Shown: positions 34,726 through 43,306 of the stretch, in pieces
Layout: each line of letters begins with the position of its first letter
Numbering within the stretch: the first letter of the stretch is position 1
DNA from: Thauera butanivorans NBRC 103042
GTDB taxonomy: Bacteria > Pseudomonadota > Gammaproteobacteria > Burkholderiales > Rhodocyclaceae
DNA length: 64,000 bases
Direction: 5' to 3'
Assembly: GCF_001591165.1 (NCBI RefSeq)
Contig: NZ_BCUG01000020.1
Location: forward strand, 1-64,000
The notes under the pieces: generated by a model
The model's input: only the letters and a program-made list of their open reading frames with translations
Databases searched by the model: none
What the model was told of the DNA's origin: nothing
Made by a program: the position numbers and the translations under genes

Positions 34726-37176
34726 TCAGGCGCTGCTGTGGAGCGCGATCACGCGCCTGGCCGCAGACTCAGGTGGCGGTATGGCGCAGTTGGTGCGGGG
34801 AGCACCGGCTGCTGCCGCATCGGGCTCCAGGACTTCGTACAAAGTGCTGCGCTGGCGCAGCGGGCGGCCGCAGCTTGCGGCGATGGCGCGCAGGTCGCCG
34901 CTTTCCATCGACTGGCCGTTGGCGCCGCCGGCGGCGCGGGTGATCGATTCGTACATCAGCGTGCCGCCGAGGTCGTTGGCGCCGGCCCGCAGGCACAGCG
35001 CGGCGCCGTCGGCGCCCATCTTCACCCACGAAGTCTGGATGTTCGGGATCAGCGGGTGCAGCACCAGCCGGGCGACGGCGTGCATCAGCACCGCTTCGCG
35101 CAGCGTCGGGCCGGAACGCGCGCCGCCCTTGTGCCACAGCGGCGATTCCATATGCACGAAAGGCAGCGGCACGAATTCGGTGAAGCCGCCCGTCCTGGCC
35201 TGCAGCGCGCGGATCGCCAGCAGGTGGCGCGCCCAGTGCCGCGGTGCTTCGACGTGGCCGAACATGATCGTCGCCGTGCTGCGGATGCCGACCTCATGCG
35301 CAATCTCCATCACTTCCAGCCATTGCGCGGTGTCGAGCTTGTCGGCGCAGATCCGGGCGCGCACTTCGTCGTCGAGGATCTCGGCGGCGGTGCCCGGCAG
35401 CGTGCGCAGGCCGGCGTCGCGCAGGCGGACCAGGTAGTCGCGCAGCGACAGGCCGAGCGTGGCGGCGCCGTGGCGGATCTCGAGCGGCGAGAAGGCGTGG
35501 ATGTGCATCGCCGGCGTGGCCTGCTTCACCGCCGCCAGCAGTTCGAGATAGCTGTCGCCTGTGTAGTGCGGGTGGATGCCGCCCTGCATGCAGACTTCGG
35601 TGGCGCCGCGCAGCCAGGCTTCCTCGGCGCGGGCGGCGACCTGGGCGGCGTCGAGCCGGTAGGCGGGGCCGCGCAGCGTCGACGCGGCGTGGCTCTTGGC
35701 GAAGGCGCAGAAGCCGCAGCGGTGCTGGCAGATGTTGGTGTAGTTGATGTTGCAGTTGCGCACGTGGCTCACCGCTTCGCCGACGGTCTGCCGGCGCAGG
35801 CGGTCGGCCGAGTCGATGACCGCGTGCAGTTCCTCGCCGTGGGCGTCGAAGAGCCGGACGATGTCGTCTTCGTCCAGCGTTCGGCCCTGCTCGGCGCGCT
35901 CGATCGCTGCGCGGAGAGGCGCGGAGACCGGGGATGCCGCGGCGGCGGCGCGTCGGGCGAAGGGCTGCAGCGCCGCGCTCGAGGGCGGCATGCCGGTGCC
36001 GGCCAGCCAGTCGTCGGGCCGGGCGAAGCCGCTGGCGTCGGCGCGGCGCAGCAATGCCGTGGCGATCGGCGCCGGCACCCAGCGTGTCGCCTCGCGTACG
36101 TAGGACGGCACCAGCGGCAGGCGTGGCCGCAACTGGCGGCCATGCAGCGCGGTTTCGGCGGCGAGGGCGTCGATCTGCGGCCAGGCGGCTTCCGGGTTGA
36201 CGTGATCCAGCGTGACCGGCGAGATGCCGCCCCAGTCGTTGATGCCGGCGCGCAGCAGGGCTGCCAGTTCGCCGGGGCGCAGATTGGGCGGCGCCTGGAT
36301 CGACATCGGCGCGCCGAACACCAGGCGGGCCATCGCGATCGTCCAGGCATGATCGTCCAGTGCCGGTTCCTGCGCCTGGGCCATCACCGTGCCGGGCTTG
36401 GCGCGGAAGTTCTGCACGATGATTTCCTGCAGGTGGCCGTACTGCCGGTGCAGCCCGCGCAGCGCGAGCAGCGAATCGATGCGCTCGCGGCGGGTCTCGC
36501 CGATGCCGATCAGGATGCCGGTGGTCATCGGCACGCCGAGTTCGCCGGCGCGGCGCAGGGTGTCGAGGCGCACGCCGGGCTGCTTGTCCTCGCACTTCCA
36601 GTGCGGGCCGCCACGCTGGCACAGGCGTTCGGAGGACGATTCGAGCATGATGCCCATCGAAGCCGACACGGGGCGCAGCAGGGCGATTTCGTCCGCGCTC
36701 ATCGTTCCCGGGTTCACATGCGGCAGCAGTCCGGTTTCGCGCCGCACCAGCGCGGCCATTTCGGCCAAGTAGCCGATGGTCGAGCCGTGGCCGAGCGCGG
36801 CAAGGGCGTCGCGTGCCGCCCGGTAGCGCGACTCGGGGCGTTCGCCCAGCGTGAACAAGGCTTCGTGGCAGCCGGCGGCGACGCCGGCGCGGGCGATGGC
36901 GAGAACTTCGTCGGCGCTCAGGTAGGCGCCGGGCACACGGCCCGGCGTGGTGGCGAAGGTGCAGTAGCCGCAGGTGTTGCGGCACAGCCGGGTGAGGGGG
37001 ATGAAGACCTTGCGCGAATAGCCAACGTTGCGGCCGTGGCCCGCCAGCGTCATCGCTTCGGCGGTGCCGAGCAGGGATGCCAACGGCGCTTGTCCGGCGA
37101 GCAGATGGATGTCGCCGTCCGACAGCATGCCGCCGCCGCGGGCATGGGAGAGCAGGCTCAGGACGCGGTCAGACAT
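34726..37176 (-). CDS. fbiC: FO synthase, fused CofG-CofH (FbiC)
   Basis: An 816-residue protein with two radical-SAM domains. Cys65, Cys69 and Cys72 (CRNTCGYC) belong to the CofG half and Cys483, Cys487 and Cys490 (CQHRCGFC) to the CofH half. Together they make 7,8-didemethyl-8-hydroxy-5-deazariboflavin (FO), the chromophore of F420, from tyrosine and a flavin precursor. The fused form is usual in actinobacteria and is found in some proteobacteria. Its start overlaps the cofC stop by 8 nt. Both clusters and the intervening sequence look complete. Confidence 0.93.
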   Translation of the reverse strand: MSDRVLSLLSHARGGGMLSDGDIHLLAGQAPLASLLGTAEAMTLAGHGRNVGYSRKVFIPLTRLCRNTCGYCTFATTPGRVPGAYLSADEVLAIARAGVAAGCHEALFTLGERPESRYRAARDALAALGHGSTIGYLAEMAALVRRETGLLPHVNPGTMSADEIALLRPVSASMGIMLESSSERLCQRGGPHWKCEDKQPGVRLDTLRRAGELGVPMTTGILIGIGETRRERIDSLLALRGLHRQYGHLQEIIVQNFRAKPGTVMAQAQEPALDDHAWTIAMARLVFGAPMSIQAPPNLRPGELAALLRAGINDWGGISPVTLDHVNPEAAWPQIDALAAETALHGRQLRPRLPLVPSYVREATRWVPAPIATALLRRADASGFARPDDWLAGTGMPPSSAALQPFARRAAAAASPVSAPLRAAIERAEQGRTLDEDDIVRLFDAHGEELHAVIDSADRLRRQTVGEAVSHVRNCNINYTNICQHRCGFCAFAKSHAASTLRGPAYRLDAAQVAARAEEAWLRGATEVCMQGGIHPHYTGDSYLELLAAVKQATPAMHIHAFSPLEIRHGAATLGLSLRDYLVRLRDAGLRTLPGTAAEILDDEVRARICADKLDTAQWLEVMEIAHEVGIRSTATIMFGHVEAPRHWARHLLAIRALQARTGGFTEFVPLPFVHMESPLWHKGGARSGPTLREAVLMHAVARLVLHPLIPNIQTSWVKMGADGAALCLRAGANDLGGTLMYESITRAAGGANGQSMESGDLRAIAASCGRPLRQRSTLYEVLEPDAAAAGAPRTNCAIPPPESAARRVIALHSSA

Positions 37177-37837
37177 GGTGTTGGGCTCCGGTTGGCGGTG
37201 GGCAGGGAAAGAGGCGGGGATGGGGGAATGCCGTTGTGCCGGCGGCTGTGGCCGGCGCGAGGCAGGCCAGGTCGTCCGGCGTGTCGATGTCGAGTGCCAA
37301 CCCCCCGATCCGCGGCAGCGCCGGCGACAGGCCGTGAGCGCGGGCAGCCGCCAGGTGGCGGGCCAGGCTGTGCGGGCCGAAGGCGAACGGGAATCCGCTG
37401 ACGGGAAAACCGGCGGCCTCGCCGATCAGCAGCGCATTGGTGCCGCTGCCGTGGCGGTCCGCGGCCAGCGCCATGCCGGCCGGGCGGCCGGCGCGGACGA
37501 AGCGGTCGATGTCGCCGGCCTGCACGCTGGGCAGGTCGGCATGGGCGATCAGCAGCTCGCTTGCGCCGAGTGCCCGCAGCATCGCGGCACTGTCGCCGAG
37601 CGCGGCATTGAGCCCGCGGCCGGCATCCGGCAGCGCGAGCACGCCGGCGGGCAGGCGTGCCGGCTCGCTGGTCACGACGGCGACATGGTCGATTTCGCGC
37701 GCGGCGGCAAGCGCGGACAGCACCCGGCCGAGCATCGCGTCGACCAGCTCGGCGCGGCTCGAGCCATCCAGCAGGCCGGCCAGCCGGCTCTTGCCGAGAT
37801 GGCGTGCCTTGAGCGGCACCAGGGCCCAGCGGCTCAT
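37169..37837 (-). CDS. cofC: Phospholactate (or 3-phosphoglycerate) guanylyltransferase CofC
   Basis: A 222-residue nucleotidyltransferase, starting MSRWALVPLKARHLGKSRLAG. The nucleotide-binding PLKxxxxGKSRL signature, ALPDAGRGLNAAL and LLIAHADLPSV fit CofC. It activates 2-phospholactate, phosphoenolpyruvate or, in some proteobacteria, 3-phosphoglycerate with GTP to build the F420 side chain; which substrate applies cannot be told. AGGA is 9 nt upstream. It is coupled to fbiC by an 8-nt overlap. A 308-nt gap separates it from cofD, so it may have its own promoter. Confidence 0.86.
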   Translation of the reverse strand: MSRWALVPLKARHLGKSRLAGLLDGSSRAELVDAMLGRVLSALAAAREIDHVAVVTSEPARLPAGVLALPDAGRGLNAALGDSAAMLRALGASELLIAHADLPSVQAGDIDRFVRAGRPAGMALAADRHGSGTNALLIGEAAGFPVSGFPFAFGPHSLARHLAAARAHGLSPALPRIGGLALDIDTPDDLACLAPATAAGTTAFPHPRLFPCPPPTGAQHHV

Positions 37838-38145
37838 GGGCGCATTCCTGCGGCGACGCCCGGCTGGCGGCTTGTGCCGTCGCTGCCGGAGTGGCCAAAA
37901 CAGGTGTCGAAGGAGAGGGGCATGGCTCGCGTCCGCATGGCGTTGGTGAGTTCCTGGGGAAAATTGAATCACCTCAGGTATGGCCGCCGCTACTCGCTTT
38001 GGCGCCTTGCGCCGCCACCGTGGTGGTGGAGAAAGTCTTTATGAATCAGATGATTGTGGATCTTGTGCCGATGCTTTTCGAATGAAAGTGAGAAAGCTCG
38101 GTTTTTGCGGCGGACGCCGGCGGGATGCGGGGTGTCCGCCGAGGC
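37838..38145. other. 308-nt gap between cofD and cofC
   Basis: This stretch has no convincing gene. Its middle (about 37950-38100) is clearly more AT-rich than its surroundings and contains a small CCACC/GGTGG hairpin near 38015-38030. A plus-strand frame of 64 codons (37891-38085) lacks a ribosome site and any similarity that I recognise. The composition would suit a promoter for cofC-fbiC on the minus strand, but I cannot place -10/-35 boxes with confidence, and the 16-bp repeat is absent. Confidence 0.4.
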
Positions 38146-39096
38146 TCAGCGCGGTGTGCGCAGGCGGCGGGCGAAGTCCAGGGTTTCGCGGGCGACGCGG
38201 ACGCGGTCGACCGGCGTCAGCATCAGCGTGTCGGTGACATGGACCGGCCGGGCGATGCGGGCGCGCAGTGCGGCATCGCGGACGTCGAGGACGAAGCCGT
38301 CGAGCAGTTCGCCGTAGTGGTGGGCGATTTCGTCGGCAGCGACCGGGATGCCGAGCTCGGCCATGATCTTGGCCGTCGGCCCTTTCACCGTGGCACCGCC
38401 GACCAGCGGCGAGACGGCGACGATGGGCACGCCGGCCGCGCGCAAGTGTTCGCGCAGACCGGGCACGGCGAGGATCGGGGCGATGCTGAGATAGGGGTTG
38501 GAGGGGCAGATCACGATCGCGCCGAGCGCGGGGTCGGCCAGCGCCCGCAGCAGCGCGGCGCAGGGCCGCGCCTGCTGCGCGCCGACGAATTCGATCGAGC
38601 GTGTCACCGGCCGGCATTGCAGGCGCACGAAGTAGTCCTGGAAGTCGAACACGCCATCGTCGGTGTGCACCCGGGTGCGCAGCGGCTGGTCGGACATCGG
38701 CACGATGTCGGCGGCGATGCCGAGGCGGCGGGCGAAGTCGGCGACGATGGCCGACAGCGGTTCGCCGGCCGCGAGCCGGCGCGTGCGCTCGACGTGGGTG
38801 GCGAGGTCGCCGTCGCCGAGGCGGAACCAGCTTTCGCCGCCGAGCCGGTCCAGCGCCGCCATGAAAGTCCAGGTTTCGTCGCGGCGCCCCCAGCCGGTCT
38901 CGGGGTTGGCGAGGCCGGCCAGGGTGTACAGCGCGGTGTCGATGTCGGGCGAGACGTGCAGGCCGAGGTGGCTGAAGTCGTCGCCGGTGTTGACCGCCAG
39001 CGTCAGCCGGCCGCCGCCGATGGCCTGCATCAGCCCGTCGGCGAGCTTGGCGCCGCCGACGCCGCCGCTCAGGGCCAGGACATGTGCGGTATTCAT
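38146..39096 (-). CDS. cofD: 2-phospho-L-lactate transferase CofD
   Basis: A 316-residue CofD/FbiA family enzyme that transfers the phosphoglyceryl- or phospholactyl-type group from the GDP donor to FO, giving F420-0 or its analogue. The N-terminal LSGGVGGAKLADGL loop, VNTGDDFSHLGLHVSPDIDT, GDGDLATHVERT and CPSNPYLSI are hallmark segments. The start overlaps the cofE stop by 4 nt, so the two genes are coupled. The length is normal for the family. Confidence 0.93.
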   Translation of the reverse strand: MNTAHVLALSGGVGGAKLADGLMQAIGGGRLTLAVNTGDDFSHLGLHVSPDIDTALYTLAGLANPETGWGRRDETWTFMAALDRLGGESWFRLGDGDLATHVERTRRLAAGEPLSAIVADFARRLGIAADIVPMSDQPLRTRVHTDDGVFDFQDYFVRLQCRPVTRSIEFVGAQQARPCAALLRALADPALGAIVICPSNPYLSIAPILAVPGLREHLRAAGVPIVAVSPLVGGATVKGPTAKIMAELGIPVAADEIAHHYGELLDGFVLDVRDAALRARIARPVHVTDTLMLTPVDRVRVARETLDFARRLRTPR

Positions 39097-39860
39097 CGGA
39101 ACAGATCCGTTTCCAGCGGGCGCAGCAGCGCCCTGCCATCGACCACCGGGGCGTCCGGCATGAAGCCCTGTGCCACCGCGACCGGCAGGCCTTCGCTGCC
39201 TTCGCCCATGACGACCGCCGCGCCGGCCGCGATCGCGTCGGCAAAGGCGGTCTGGGTGACCTGCAGCGTGCGGCCGTGGCGGTCGTGGTCGCCGCGGCGG
39301 TCGATCAGCGCCGGGATGCCGGCCGCGCCGAGCGCGACATTGACCACGCCGTTGCGCCAGGGGCGGCCGAAGCTGTCGCTGACGATGACGCCGGCGGCCC
39401 GGCCGGTCAGCGTCTGCAGCGCGTCGCGCAGCGCGGCCGCCGATGCATGCGGGTCGAGCGGCAGCAGCAGCGCCCGCTCGCGGCCGGCTTCGCCGGGCAC
39501 GTTCGACAGGTCGATGCCGGCGTTGGCCATCACATAGCCGAGGCGGTGGCGCACGATCAGCACGCCGGGCACGGCGCGCAGCACGTCGCTGGATTCGGAC
39601 AGCACCAGTTCGACGATGCGCGCGTCCTTGCCGGTGAGCGCCGCCAGCTCGCGCGCCCTGGCGGAAGGCGAGACTTCGTCCAGCCAGGCGAAGCGGCCTT
39701 CGGACTTGGAAACGATCTTCTGCGCCACGACGACGATGCTGTCCGCGGCCAGCGCGATGCCGTTGTGCGTCAGCGCCGTGGCGATCAGCGGCGCCAGCGC
39801 ATCGCCGGGCCGGACTTCCGGCAGGCCGGCAAGCGCGTCGAAACTCAGGCGGCGTCCCAT
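39093..39860 (-). CDS. cofE: F420-0:gamma-glutamyl ligase CofE
   Basis: A 255-residue ligase that adds glutamates to F420-0. Typical features are VVVAQKIVSKSEGR, VLSESSDVLR, RHRLGYVMANAGIDLSN and SDSFGRPWRNGVVNVALG. There is no nitroreductase-like C-terminal domain, unlike mycobacterial FbiB. ATG at 39860 is preferred; a GTG at 39878 overlapping the npdG stop would add six residues, and neither has a strong ribosome site. It lies between npdG and cofD in a tight operon. Confidence 0.9.
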   Translation of the reverse strand: MGRRLSFDALAGLPEVRPGDALAPLIATALTHNGIALAADSIVVVAQKIVSKSEGRFAWLDEVSPSARARELAALTGKDARIVELVLSESSDVLRAVPGVLIVRHRLGYVMANAGIDLSNVPGEAGRERALLLPLDPHASAAALRDALQTLTGRAAGVIVSDSFGRPWRNGVVNVALGAAGIPALIDRRGDHDRHGRTLQVTQTAFADAIAAGAAVVMGEGSEGLPVAVAQGFMPDAPVVDGRALLRPLETDLFR

Positions 39861-39870
39861 GGCGGCGTGC

Positions 39871-40551
39871 TCAGGCACCGGCGTTCAGGTCGAGTTCGCC
39901 GGTGATGCACAGGCCGGCGCCGTCGACACGGTAGGTCTTGTTCAGGAAGATCAGTACCGAGGTCATCGCTTCGGCTGCCGCCGAGTTGGCCAGCGCGCCG
40001 CCATGCAGGCCGCGCAGGCCGGCGGCATCGGCCAGCGCAACGACCTCGGCGCGGTCATCCTTGTCGTCGCCGAATACCAGCACGTCGCAGGCGATGTCCT
40101 CGTCGGTGGCGAGCTTGTGCGCGGCGACGTTGTGGAAGGCCGACACCACGCGCGCCGTTTCGCCCAGTGCCTGCCGGGCGCGCACTGCGGCGCAGCCTTC
40201 GGGCGGCAGTTGTACCCGCATCACCTTGGGCGGCATCAGCGGCACCGTGGTGTCGATGACGATCTTGCCGGCCGCGGCTGCGCGGATTTCGCCGAGGGTG
40301 GCGAGCTGCGAGGCGAAGGGCACGCTGACGACGATCAGCTCTGCGCGCGCGGCGACTTCGGCATTGCTGCCGGAGCCGACTTCGGCGCCGCTCTCCGCCG
40401 CCAGCGCGGCCGCGGCTTCGGCGGCCTTGCCGGCGTCGCGCGAACCGATCGCCACGCGCAGGCCGGCCTTGGCCCAGCGCCGGGCAAGCGCGGCGCCGAG
40501 CTTGCCGGTACCGCCGATGACGCCGATTGTCCGGGTGTTGTCGATGAGCAT
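39871..40551 (-). CDS. npdG: NADPH:F420 oxidoreductase (NpdG/Fno type)
   Basis: A 226-residue Rossmann protein with GGTGKLG (13-19) for NADPH, a GSRD segment, IVVSVPF and AFHNVAAHKL, all typical of F420-dependent NADP reductases. It would supply reduced F420 from NADPH, or the reverse. GGAG lies 8 nt upstream of the ATG. It is the first gene of the F420 operon and is preceded, 89 nt upstream, by the perfect palindromic copy of the steroid operator. This gene is the clearest link between F420 and the catabolic regulon. Confidence 0.88.
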   Translation of the reverse strand: MLIDNTRTIGVIGGTGKLGAALARRWAKAGLRVAIGSRDAGKAAEAAAALAAESGAEVGSGSNAEVAARAELIVVSVPFASQLATLGEIRAAAAGKIVIDTTVPLMPPKVMRVQLPPEGCAAVRARQALGETARVVSAFHNVAAHKLATDEDIACDVLVFGDDKDDRAEVVALADAAGLRGLHGGALANSAAAEAMTSVLIFLNKTYRVDGAGLCITGELDLNAGA

Positions 40552-40640
40552 CTGTCGGTCTCCGTGGAAGTGGGCGCGGCGGCGGAGCTGCCGCGCCGCG
40601 CGATGCTTCCTACGCTACGGGACCGGCCAGGTGCGGAGCA

Positions 40641-40656
40641 TCGTCCGATCGGACGA
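40641..40656. promoter_or_regulatory. Operator copy 6 (perfect palindrome) upstream of npdG
   Basis: TCGTCCGATCGGACGA is identical to its own reverse complement, and CA precedes it. Read toward npdG, a TAGCGT box begins 23 bp downstream, similar in spacing to the TAGACT boxes after copies 4 and 5. Confidence 0.76.
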
Positions 40657-40682
40657 GAGCCGGCTCGGGCCCAGTGGCCTTT

Positions 40683-41144
40683 TCAGGCCGCCGGCGCCGC
40701 CTTGCACCGGTTGCCCGCCTGCAGGTGCTGGCTGAGATCGCCGCGGAAATCCAGGTGGCGGTAGTCGCGTTCGACGAACTGCCAACTGCCGTCGATGCGC
40801 TCGAAACGATCCAGGTAGCGGCCGCTGGCGATGATCTGCAGCGGCAGCGCGTCGGTGGCCTGCAGCACCGTGTAGCACGAGCGCGCTTCGGCGGTGCCGG
40901 CTTCCTCGTCGATGTCGAGGATCGGATTGGTGATCAGGTGGCGCGTGCGCGGCGTGCCGCAGGGGTGGATGACGAGGATGCGGCGCCACAGCGCCAGCAG
41001 GCCGTCGGCGTCGAGCGGACCGCCGGCGCCCGCTTCGATGCGGGCGTGGCGGAACAGCGCGGCGGCATCTTCCAGGCGGCCGTCGTCGATGGCTTCGGCG
41101 TAGCGGTACAGCAGGTTGCAGATTTCGGTGGCGGACCGGCTCAT
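40683..41144 (-). CDS. SnoaL/NTF2-like protein (possible steroid dehydratase or isomerase)
   Basis: A 153-residue single-domain NTF2-like protein. Tyr15 and Asp20 (RYAEAID) plus His69 in TRHLITNP are spaced like the catalytic Tyr, Asp and His of the bile-acid 7alpha-dehydratase BaiE, and the fold is also that of ketosteroid isomerase. The C-terminal part (GSWQFVERDYRHLDF) is typical of the family. It follows the large reductase gene by 22 nt. A dehydratase acting on a hydroxysteroid is a reasonable hypothesis; the family is functionally diverse. Confidence 0.7.
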   Translation of the reverse strand: MSRSATEICNLLYRYAEAIDDGRLEDAAALFRHARIEAGAGGPLDADGLLALWRRILVIHPCGTPRTRHLITNPILDIDEEAGTAEARSCYTVLQATDALPLQIIASGRYLDRFERIDGSWQFVERDYRHLDFRGDLSQHLQAGNRCKAAPAA

Positions 41145-41166
41145 CGGGGGCTCCGGGGTGGGGGTT

Positions 41167-43299
41167 TCAGGCCGACAGCCCGGCGAGCATGCCCGATCGG
41201 ACCGCGCCTTCGATGTAGCCGATGCGGGCGCCGTCGCCCACCGAGCTGACCGGCACGCCGGCGGCTTCGAGGCTGCGGGCGAGGCTGTCGTCCGGCCGGG
41301 CGCCGACCGCGAGCACCACCGATTCGGCGCTCAGTTCGTGGCGGTTGCCGTCGGCGTCGGTGTAGTGCAGCGTCTTCCTGCCGATGGCCTCGATCTTCAC
41401 CCGGGTGTGCAGGACCACGTCGTGCCGGCGCAGGGTATCGAGCACGCGCCAGCGGCGCACGATCGACAGTTCGCGGCCCAGGCTGGGGCCTTCTTCCAGC
41501 ACCACGACTTCGCGGCCGCGATCGACGAGGAATTCCGCCAGTTCCAGCCCGACCAGGCCGCCGCCGACGATCGCGACCTTCTTGCCCAGCGGCATCCACA
41601 CCCGCGACAGGTTCTGGATGGCGTCGGTGCTGTCGGTGACGCCGACCAGGCTGCCGGCCTTCATCAGCGCGCGCTGGGCGAGCGACAGCTTCTGGCGGGC
41701 GATCTCGTCGGCGCGGTCGCCGGTCATCAGGCGGCGCAGTTCGTCGCCCGACCAGACGTGGTCGAGTTCGGCGCCGGGGATCGGCGGCGCGCTGCGTTCG
41801 GCGCCGGTGGCGACGATGACCGCGGTGGCGCCGATCTGGCGGACCAGTTCGGGCGTGGCGATGGTGTTCAGGCGCACGTCGATGTGCAGCTTCTTCATCT
41901 GCGTCGCCAGGTAGTCGAGCAGGGCGCCGTTCTCGGCATAGGCCAGCGCGGCGAAGAACAGCGTGCCGCCCAGCCGTCCGCTGCGTTCGACCAGCGTCAC
42001 CGCGTGCCCGCGCAGCGCGGCGCTGCGGGCGGCTTCCATGCCCGCCGGGCCGCCGCCGACGACCAGCACGCGGCCGGGCCTTGCGGCCGGCAGCAGGCGG
42101 ATCTCGGCTTCATGGCCGGTCATCGGATTGACCGCGCATTTGACCCGCTCATTGACGAAGATCTGGCTGACGCAGGCGTAGCAGTAGATACAGGGGCGGA
42201 TGTCCTCGGCGCGGTCCTCGATCAGCTTGCGCGGCAGTTCGGGGTCGGCCAGCAGCTTGCGCGCCATCGCGACGAAGTCGCACTGGCCGGCGGCGACGGC
42301 GTTGTCGGCGACTTCGGGTTCCAGGCGGCCGACGGCGATGACCGGGATCGCCAGCTTCTCCTTGATCTCGGCGGCCCACTGCAGGAAGCCCGCCTTCTGC
42401 TGCACCAGCGGCGCCTCGGTGAAGGCGACGCCGCTGCTGGTGTTGGCGTAGGCCGACACGCTGACCGCGTCGCAGCCGGCGGCTTCGGCCATGCGGGCGA
42501 AGGCCTTGGCGTCGTCCAGCGTGATGCCGCCGTCCATGTGCAGCTCACGGGCGTCCAAGCGCAGCCAAACCGGGTAATCGGCGCCGACGCGGGCACGCAC
42601 CGCGGCGATGACTTCGAGCATGAAGCGGGCGCGGTTCTGCAGCGAGCCGCCGTACTCGTCGTCGCGTTTGTTGAAGTGGCCGGACAGGAAGCCGGCGATG
42701 ATGTAGGTGTGGGCGGCGTGGATCTCGACGCCGTCGAAGCCGGCGCGCCGGGCGCGCTCGGCCGCGGCGGCGAACCATTCCACCATCTGCGCGATGTCGG
42801 CCCTGTCCATGACGCGGATTTTCACGCCGGACTTCTCCCGGCTCTTGGACGAGCTGATGAAGGCGCCCAGTTCCTCCTGCGTCAGTGCGGCGAACATGTC
42901 GGTCTTCATCGCCGGCGGCATCGACGGCACCCACAGTTCGCGGCCTTCGGCGAGGTCGCGAACCGAGCTCTTGCCGGCATGCTGGAGCTGGATGGCGATC
43001 TTCGCGCCGTGCTTGTGCACGCGCGCGGTGATGCCCTGCAGGCCGGGGATGAAGCGGTCGTCGGACAGCCCGACCTGGTAAGGCTCGGCAGTGCCCTGCG
43101 GGTAGGCGATGGCGCCCACGCCCATGACGATCAGCCCGGCGCCGCCGGCGGCGCGCGCCTCGTAATAGGCCTGGATGCGTTCGCCGCAGGTGCCGTCGGC
43201 TTCGGCGAAGTTCGATCCCATCGGCGCCATGACGATGCGGTTGCGCACCTCCATGTTGCCGATGCGGCCAGGTTGCAGCAGATTGTCGAAAGCGCCCAT
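41167..43299 (-). CDS. Fe-S/FMN/FAD 2,4-dienoyl-CoA reductase-like oxidoreductase (BaiCD/BaiH type)
   Basis: A 710-residue protein. Residues 1-360 are the OYE-like FMN barrel (QLQHAGK, VEIHAAHTYIIAGFLS), Cys370, Cys373, Cys376 and Cys388 bind a [4Fe-4S] cluster, and the C-terminal half holds FAD- and NAD(P)H-binding Rossmann motifs (VLVVGGGPAGMEAA and VAIVGGGLVGLELAEF). The architecture matches 2,4-dienoyl-CoA reductase and the bile-acid reductases BaiCD and BaiH, which reduce unsaturated 3-oxosteroids. It is 7 nt downstream of the hydrolase gene. The substrate in this organism is unknown. Confidence 0.86.
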   Translation of the reverse strand: MGAFDNLLQPGRIGNMEVRNRIVMAPMGSNFAEADGTCGERIQAYYEARAAGGAGLIVMGVGAIAYPQGTAEPYQVGLSDDRFIPGLQGITARVHKHGAKIAIQLQHAGKSSVRDLAEGRELWVPSMPPAMKTDMFAALTQEELGAFISSSKSREKSGVKIRVMDRADIAQMVEWFAAAAERARRAGFDGVEIHAAHTYIIAGFLSGHFNKRDDEYGGSLQNRARFMLEVIAAVRARVGADYPVWLRLDARELHMDGGITLDDAKAFARMAEAAGCDAVSVSAYANTSSGVAFTEAPLVQQKAGFLQWAAEIKEKLAIPVIAVGRLEPEVADNAVAAGQCDFVAMARKLLADPELPRKLIEDRAEDIRPCIYCYACVSQIFVNERVKCAVNPMTGHEAEIRLLPAARPGRVLVVGGGPAGMEAARSAALRGHAVTLVERSGRLGGTLFFAALAYAENGALLDYLATQMKKLHIDVRLNTIATPELVRQIGATAVIVATGAERSAPPIPGAELDHVWSGDELRRLMTGDRADEIARQKLSLAQRALMKAGSLVGVTDSTDAIQNLSRVWMPLGKKVAIVGGGLVGLELAEFLVDRGREVVVLEEGPSLGRELSIVRRWRVLDTLRRHDVVLHTRVKIEAIGRKTLHYTDADGNRHELSAESVVLAVGARPDDSLARSLEAAGVPVSSVGDGARIGYIEGAVRSGMLAGLSA

Positions 43300-43306
43300 G
43301 GCGTGC

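Noticed and set aside
33451-37401. A 1316-codon open frame on the plus strand antisense to cysNC, cysD and fbiC
   Set aside because: It covers three well-defined genes in the opposite direction and its translation is low-complexity Arg/Ala/Gly/His-rich sequence, as expected when a GC-rich gene is read antisense.
37891-38085. A 64-codon plus-strand frame in the cofD-cofC gap
   Set aside because: It has no ribosome site and no recognisable feature, and is not clearly separable from chance.
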